Shown one piece after another: positions 56,507 through 60,260 of a stretch of 60,260 nt of DNA. The stretch comes from Prevotellaceae bacterium. Its GTDB lineage: Bacteria > Bacteroidota > Bacteroidia > Bacteroidales > Bacteroidaceae. The notes beneath the pieces were generated by a model that was given only the letters and a program-made list of their open reading frames with translations, had not been told where the DNA came from and did no database searches. Positions within the stretch are counted from its first letter, which is position 1. Every line of letters begins with the position of its first letter. The stretch is from NCBI GenBank assembly GCA_031262785.1, contig JAISHB010000063.1, forward strand, positions 1-60,260, in the 5' to 3' direction. Both the position numbers and the translations under genes were made by a program.

Positions 56507-56638
56507 GTCCGGGTTTCACGGGACAGCAGTCCGGGTTTCACGGGACAGCAGTCCAAGTTTCACGGGACAGCAGTCCAAGTTCAACGGGACAGCAGTCCAA
56601 GTTTAGCCGGACAGCAGTCCAAATTTGGCGAGACAACA
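56507..56638. repeat. 22-bp tandem array, six units
   Basis: GTCC begins units at 56507, 56529, 56551, 56573, 56595 and 56617, always 22 bp apart. The core is CAAGTTTCACGGGACAGCA with small changes. GTCC and GGAC in each unit are an inverted pair, extended to CTGTCC/GGACAG in the first unit. The array lies between the convergent MBOAT and hemN genes; the rest of this 242-bp gap shows nothing else. Confidence 0.93.
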
Positions 56639-56693
56639 ACCGCGCTCAGAAGGCCTTTTGGGGAAGGTATATCCCCGCCCCTCACACCTATTA

Positions 56694-58058
56694 TTAGATG
56701 GGCTTGGAGAAATGCTCCCCGCCCTGCTCCATCATGCCGTCGAGCAGGGAGGCGATGATACGTACAAAGGGAATGCCTGCGGGCAAGACCACCAGCTGAT
56801 GCTCGTCGAAACGAATCAGTCCGTCGTCGGCCAGCGGGCGCAAGCGTTCGGGACGGTAGGCGGTGGCGGCCTGCAGCTCGGGGGCGGTGATACCCAGCCG
56901 GGCGGCCAGGGCATCCCAGTCGAGGCGGTAATTACACATGAGCGCCTCGATGGCCGCACCGGTGAGCCGCTCGTCGCGACCTAAGAGGTAGCCCCGCTGG
57001 GGATAGAGGCGGCCGGCGGCCGTCCGGCGGAGGTATTCGTCCACCTCCCGGCCGTTCTGCACATAGGCTCCTTCGAGCTGACTGATGCCCGTGGGGCCGA
57101 AAGCATATACCTGTGCGGTGGTTCGACGCGTACAGTAGCCCTGGAAGTTGCGGTGCAGCTGCCCGCTCTGCAAGGCAAGGTGCAGCTCGTCGTCCGGCAA
57201 GACGAAATGGTCCATGCCGATGCGGCGGTAGCCCGCCCCCGCAAGGCGGCTCGCGGCGGTCTCGAAGAGGGCGTTCTTGAGCGTGCCATCGGGCAGGCCC
57301 GCCTCCTCCAGGAGGCGTTGCCGCGGATTGACCCAGGGCACATGCGCGTAGCTGAAGGTGACCAACCGGTCGGGATGCAGGGCGATGGCACGATCCAGGG
57401 TGCGGGCAAAGCTGTCGGTAGTCTGCAGCGGCAGGCCGTAGAGCAGATCCAGATTGATACCGGCCCCGGCACCGCGCAGTACCTCTACGGTCTCCTCCAG
57501 CGGACGTAGGGGCGGGCGACGATGTACACACCCGAGCACGCGGGGGTCGAAATCCTGCACCCCGATGCTGAAACGGTTGAAGCCGGCACGAAGCAACGCT
57601 TCCCAGTCGGCCTTCATCAAGTAGCCCGGATGACACTCTATGGCAATCTCCGGACGTCCGATGGGAGCAAAGCGCGCGAGCAGATGGTCGTTGAGCCGGC
57701 GTAGTTCCCCGGCCGGAAGCACCGTAGGGGTGCCGCCTCCGTAGTGTATTTGCGCCACGCGGCGGTCTGCATCGAGCAGGTCGGCCACCAGGTCTATTTC
57801 GCGGTGCAGTGCCTGTACGTAGGCCTCCAGTATCTGACCGGAGGGCATCGCCTGCGAGTTGCAACCGCAATAGAGACACAACTGCCGGCAAAAGGGGATG
57901 TGCAGGTAGAACGACAGGTTGCCCTGTCTCACCCCGTTGGAGGCGGTCAGCACCTGCCTATACTCCGTTTCGGTCAACGGGCGGAACGAGGTGGCCGGCG
58001 GATAGCTGGTATAGCGCGGCACCGGCCTGTTATACTTCAACAGCAACGCATCTTCCAT
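56694..58058 (-). CDS. hemN: oxygen-independent coproporphyrinogen III dehydrogenase
   Basis: 454 residues from the ATG at 58058, which overlaps the TGA of the upstream gene by one base (TGATG). The start MEDALLLKYNRPVPRYTSYP matches the conserved RYTSYP of HemN. The radical-SAM cluster motif is Cys57, Cys61, Cys64, Cys66 in IPFCRQLCLYCGCN. It decarboxylates coproporphyrinogen III to protoporphyrinogen IX anaerobically. Rather than generic radical-SAM look-alikes (HemW), the CxxxCxxCxC form and RYTSYP support true HemN. Second gene of an operon with the MFS transporter. Confidence 0.93.
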   Translation of the reverse strand: MEDALLLKYNRPVPRYTSYPPATSFRPLTETEYRQVLTASNGVRQGNLSFYLHIPFCRQLCLYCGCNSQAMPSGQILEAYVQALHREIDLVADLLDADRRVAQIHYGGGTPTVLPAGELRRLNDHLLARFAPIGRPEIAIECHPGYLMKADWEALLRAGFNRFSIGVQDFDPRVLGCVHRRPPLRPLEETVEVLRGAGAGINLDLLYGLPLQTTDSFARTLDRAIALHPDRLVTFSYAHVPWVNPRQRLLEEAGLPDGTLKNALFETAASRLAGAGYRRIGMDHFVLPDDELHLALQSGQLHRNFQGYCTRRTTAQVYAFGPTGISQLEGAYVQNGREVDEYLRRTAAGRLYPQRGYLLGRDERLTGAAIEALMCNYRLDWDALAARLGITAPELQAATAYRPERLRPLADDGLIRFDEHQLVVLPAGIPFVRIIASLLDGMMEQGGEHFSKPI

Positions 58059-59284
58059 CAGGCCACGGGGTGTATAGACCTCTTGGGTCGAAAGCATACC
58101 ACGATGTAGAGCACCGAAAGGGCGGCCAGTACCGCCTCGAAGGTAAAGAGCGTCCGGTAGCCGTATCCATCGCCCACCACACCTGCCGCAAAGGCTACCA
58201 ACAGGCCGCTGGCGTGGGTGATGGCCGTTTGAATGGTGAAGTCGGTACCTTCATAGCCCGGCCGCACGCAGTCCATCGCCGTGGTATACACCACTACCGA
58301 CGACATGCCGTAACTACTCCACAGCAGCACCACCCCGATGCTCAGCCACGCAATCGAGGGGGTAAAGGAGGCCATCCACCGAAAATAGAGCAGGACGAAC
58401 AGGGTGAAACAGGCAAAGAGCAACCTTGCCCGTTCGCGGCCGATGCGACGTATCAGCAACCCCACCGGAAAGGAGATGAGGAAGGCCGTTCCTGTTCCGG
58501 CGATGCTCATCAGTCCGATCTGACTCATCGAGTATCCCAAATCCACCAGATACGGACGTATCACCGAGAGCGTCCCGATAATAGCGGCATAGTAGATCAC
58601 CAAGAAACCGATCTGCCTCCAGATGGCACGACGGGCAAAGAAACGAACCAAGTCTAAGGGATGCGCCCGGATGGTCTTCTCCTTCGGGGCGGTATGCAGC
58701 CTCCGGTTCAACGCCAACGGCACGGCGGCCACCAGCACAAACAGGCAGAGACAGGGTACTACCGTCTGCCATCCGTAGCGATGCAGCAGCATCAACAACA
58801 AGCCACTACCCACCAGCGTTCCCCCAAAGCTGCCCATGGTCTGCATGGAGTTGACCAAGCTCTTGTCTTGTCGCCGAAAGGAGAGAGTAGCCAGGGCATC
58901 GGTGGCGATGTCCTGCGTGGCCGACGAAAGGAGTGCCAGAAACACCAGCAGCAGTACCCAGGGAAGATGGGTCTGCGTATTGAGCAACGCCGCCACCAAT
59001 ATAAAGAAGGCATACACAAATTGGGAGGAGAAGATCAAACGCTTGTAACCCCGCAAGGTAGTGCATCGTTCATCGACCCACGGTGCCCATATCAGCTTTA
59101 GCACCCATGGCAGCTTGACCATGCGAAACAATGCAATCACAGCCAACGAGTAATCGGCCTGACGCATCATCACCTGCAGGGCGCTGGAGAAGAAACTCAT
59201 AGGAATGCTCTGCGCCAGATAAAGACAAAAGAAGGTGCCGAGCAACTTGGGAGAGGCGGAAAAGGAGGAAGGAGCCGGAGACAT
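58058..59284 (-). CDS. MFS transporter (AmpG/RhtX-like)
   Basis: 408 residues from the ATG at 59284; the open frame begins upstream of the promoter, so the first ATG is excluded. Twelve hydrophobic segments are apparent. SSATQDIATDALATLSFRR resembles the loop of AmpG- and RhtX/FptX-type siderophore or muropeptide importers. The stop overlaps the hemN start by one base, giving tight coupling. Linkage to hemN suggests a tetrapyrrole or iron-related cargo, but this is inference. Confidence 0.85.
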   Translation of the reverse strand: MSPAPSSFSASPKLLGTFFCLYLAQSIPMSFFSSALQVMMRQADYSLAVIALFRMVKLPWVLKLIWAPWVDERCTTLRGYKRLIFSSQFVYAFFILVAALLNTQTHLPWVLLLVFLALLSSATQDIATDALATLSFRRQDKSLVNSMQTMGSFGGTLVGSGLLLMLLHRYGWQTVVPCLCLFVLVAAVPLALNRRLHTAPKEKTIRAHPLDLVRFFARRAIWRQIGFLVIYYAAIIGTLSVIRPYLVDLGYSMSQIGLMSIAGTGTAFLISFPVGLLIRRIGRERARLLFACFTLFVLLYFRWMASFTPSIAWLSIGVVLLWSSYGMSSVVVYTTAMDCVRPGYEGTDFTIQTAITHASGLLVAFAAGVVGDGYGYRTLFTFEAVLAALSVLYIVVCFRPKRSIHPVA

Positions 59285-59308
59285 CGCGTAATGTAGATAG
59301 ATGGGGCG

Positions 59309-59339
59309 CAAAGGTACAAGCACAAAGCAAGCCGGTCAA
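59309..59339 (-). promoter_or_regulatory. promoter of the MFS-hemN operon
   Basis: On the minus strand TTG (59337-59339), a 20-bp spacer and TACCTTTG (59309-59316) match the full consensus. The -33 element lies inside the enolase terminator hairpin. Confidence 0.78.
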
Positions 59340-59365
59340 TCCTCATTTATAAGGATGAACCGGCT
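59330..59365 (-). terminator. enolase terminator
   Basis: AGCCGGTCAATCCT and AGGATGAACCGGCT form a stem with two mismatches and an 8-nt loop, 37 bp after the enolase stop. Confidence 0.75.
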
Positions 59366-59402
59366 CGCAGGCTAAAGAGAATGCTGAGTTATGTATCAAC
59401 CA

Positions 59403-60260
<858 letters not shown>

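Noticed and set aside
58058-59323. Earlier ATG for the MFS gene
   Set aside because: It lies upstream of the -7 box at 59309-59316 and so would not be transcribed from that promoter.

Overview
The window looks like chromosomal DNA of a fairly GC-rich member of the Bacteroidales (Bacteroidota). The evidence is a SusC/SusD pair, other TonB-dependent receptors with carboxypeptidase-like N-terminal domains, a C10 (streptopain-like) protease ending in a type IX secretion sorting domain, a fused LpxC-FabZ, a K+-dependent membrane pyrophosphatase, weak Shine-Dalgarno sequences, and many promoters with the Bacteroidetes -7 box TAnnTTTG. A Tannerella-like relative would fit (type IX secretion, GC content, protease content), but that is inference. 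No tRNA, rRNA, insertion sequence, prophage or CRISPR array was recognised.

Layout. 1-1209: 3' part of an AAA ATPase/PD-(D/E)XK protein. 1282-5642: an Oar-like TonB receptor divergent from a coiled-coil membrane-anchored protein. 5652-7427: carboxyltransferase with a biotinyl-like domain, preceded by a palindromic tandem array. 8022-12337: TonB receptor plus beta-helix lipoprotein. 12581-14122: PAS histidine kinase. 14263-18373: serS, a fused NfnAB-type flavoprotein and a DUF4251 protein. 18458-19070: rplU-rpmA. 19335-21566: hppA. 21835-31186: susC-susD-surface lipoprotein, then the C10 protease. 31713-34243: prmA-truA-eamA. 34357-36317: rubredoxin and a Na/Pi cotransporter. 36406-39656: uridine-kinase-like protein and a histidine-kinase-like protein without its phospho-acceptor histidine. 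39672-44323: lpxD-lpxC/fabZ-lpxA-(pRiA4b ORF-3)-miaA. 44399-46441: uvrB. 46936-47397: a decayed toxin-antitoxin cassette between two 34-bp direct repeats. 47448-49607: large surface lipoprotein. 49816-52155: GH3 glycosidase. 52261-56451: a four-gene cluster with two SGNH hydrolases and an MBOAT O-acyltransferase. 56694-59284: MFS transporter and hemN, translationally overlapped. 59403-60260: 3' part of enolase.

How it works together. Much of the window is cell-envelope biology: lipid A synthesis (lpxD, lpxC-fabZ, lpxA), probable O-acylation of a surface glycan (MBOAT/SGNH), outer-membrane uptake (three TonB receptors), and a locus where a secreted protease sits next to a SusCD transporter, suggesting peptide foraging. 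Housekeeping genes (serS, rplU, rpmA, uvrB, truA, prmA, miaA, eno) are interspersed.

The most unusual signal is not a gene. Five intergenic gaps carry tandem arrays of unrelated-looking units whose periods are nevertheless close to 41-42 bp (four arrays) or 22 bp (one array, plus a two-copy duplication elsewhere). Short dyads are clear in three of them. Three arrays lie just upstream of promoters and two lie between convergent genes. One array is read through by the long open frame upstream of uvrB and would create a false 14-residue-repeat N-terminus.
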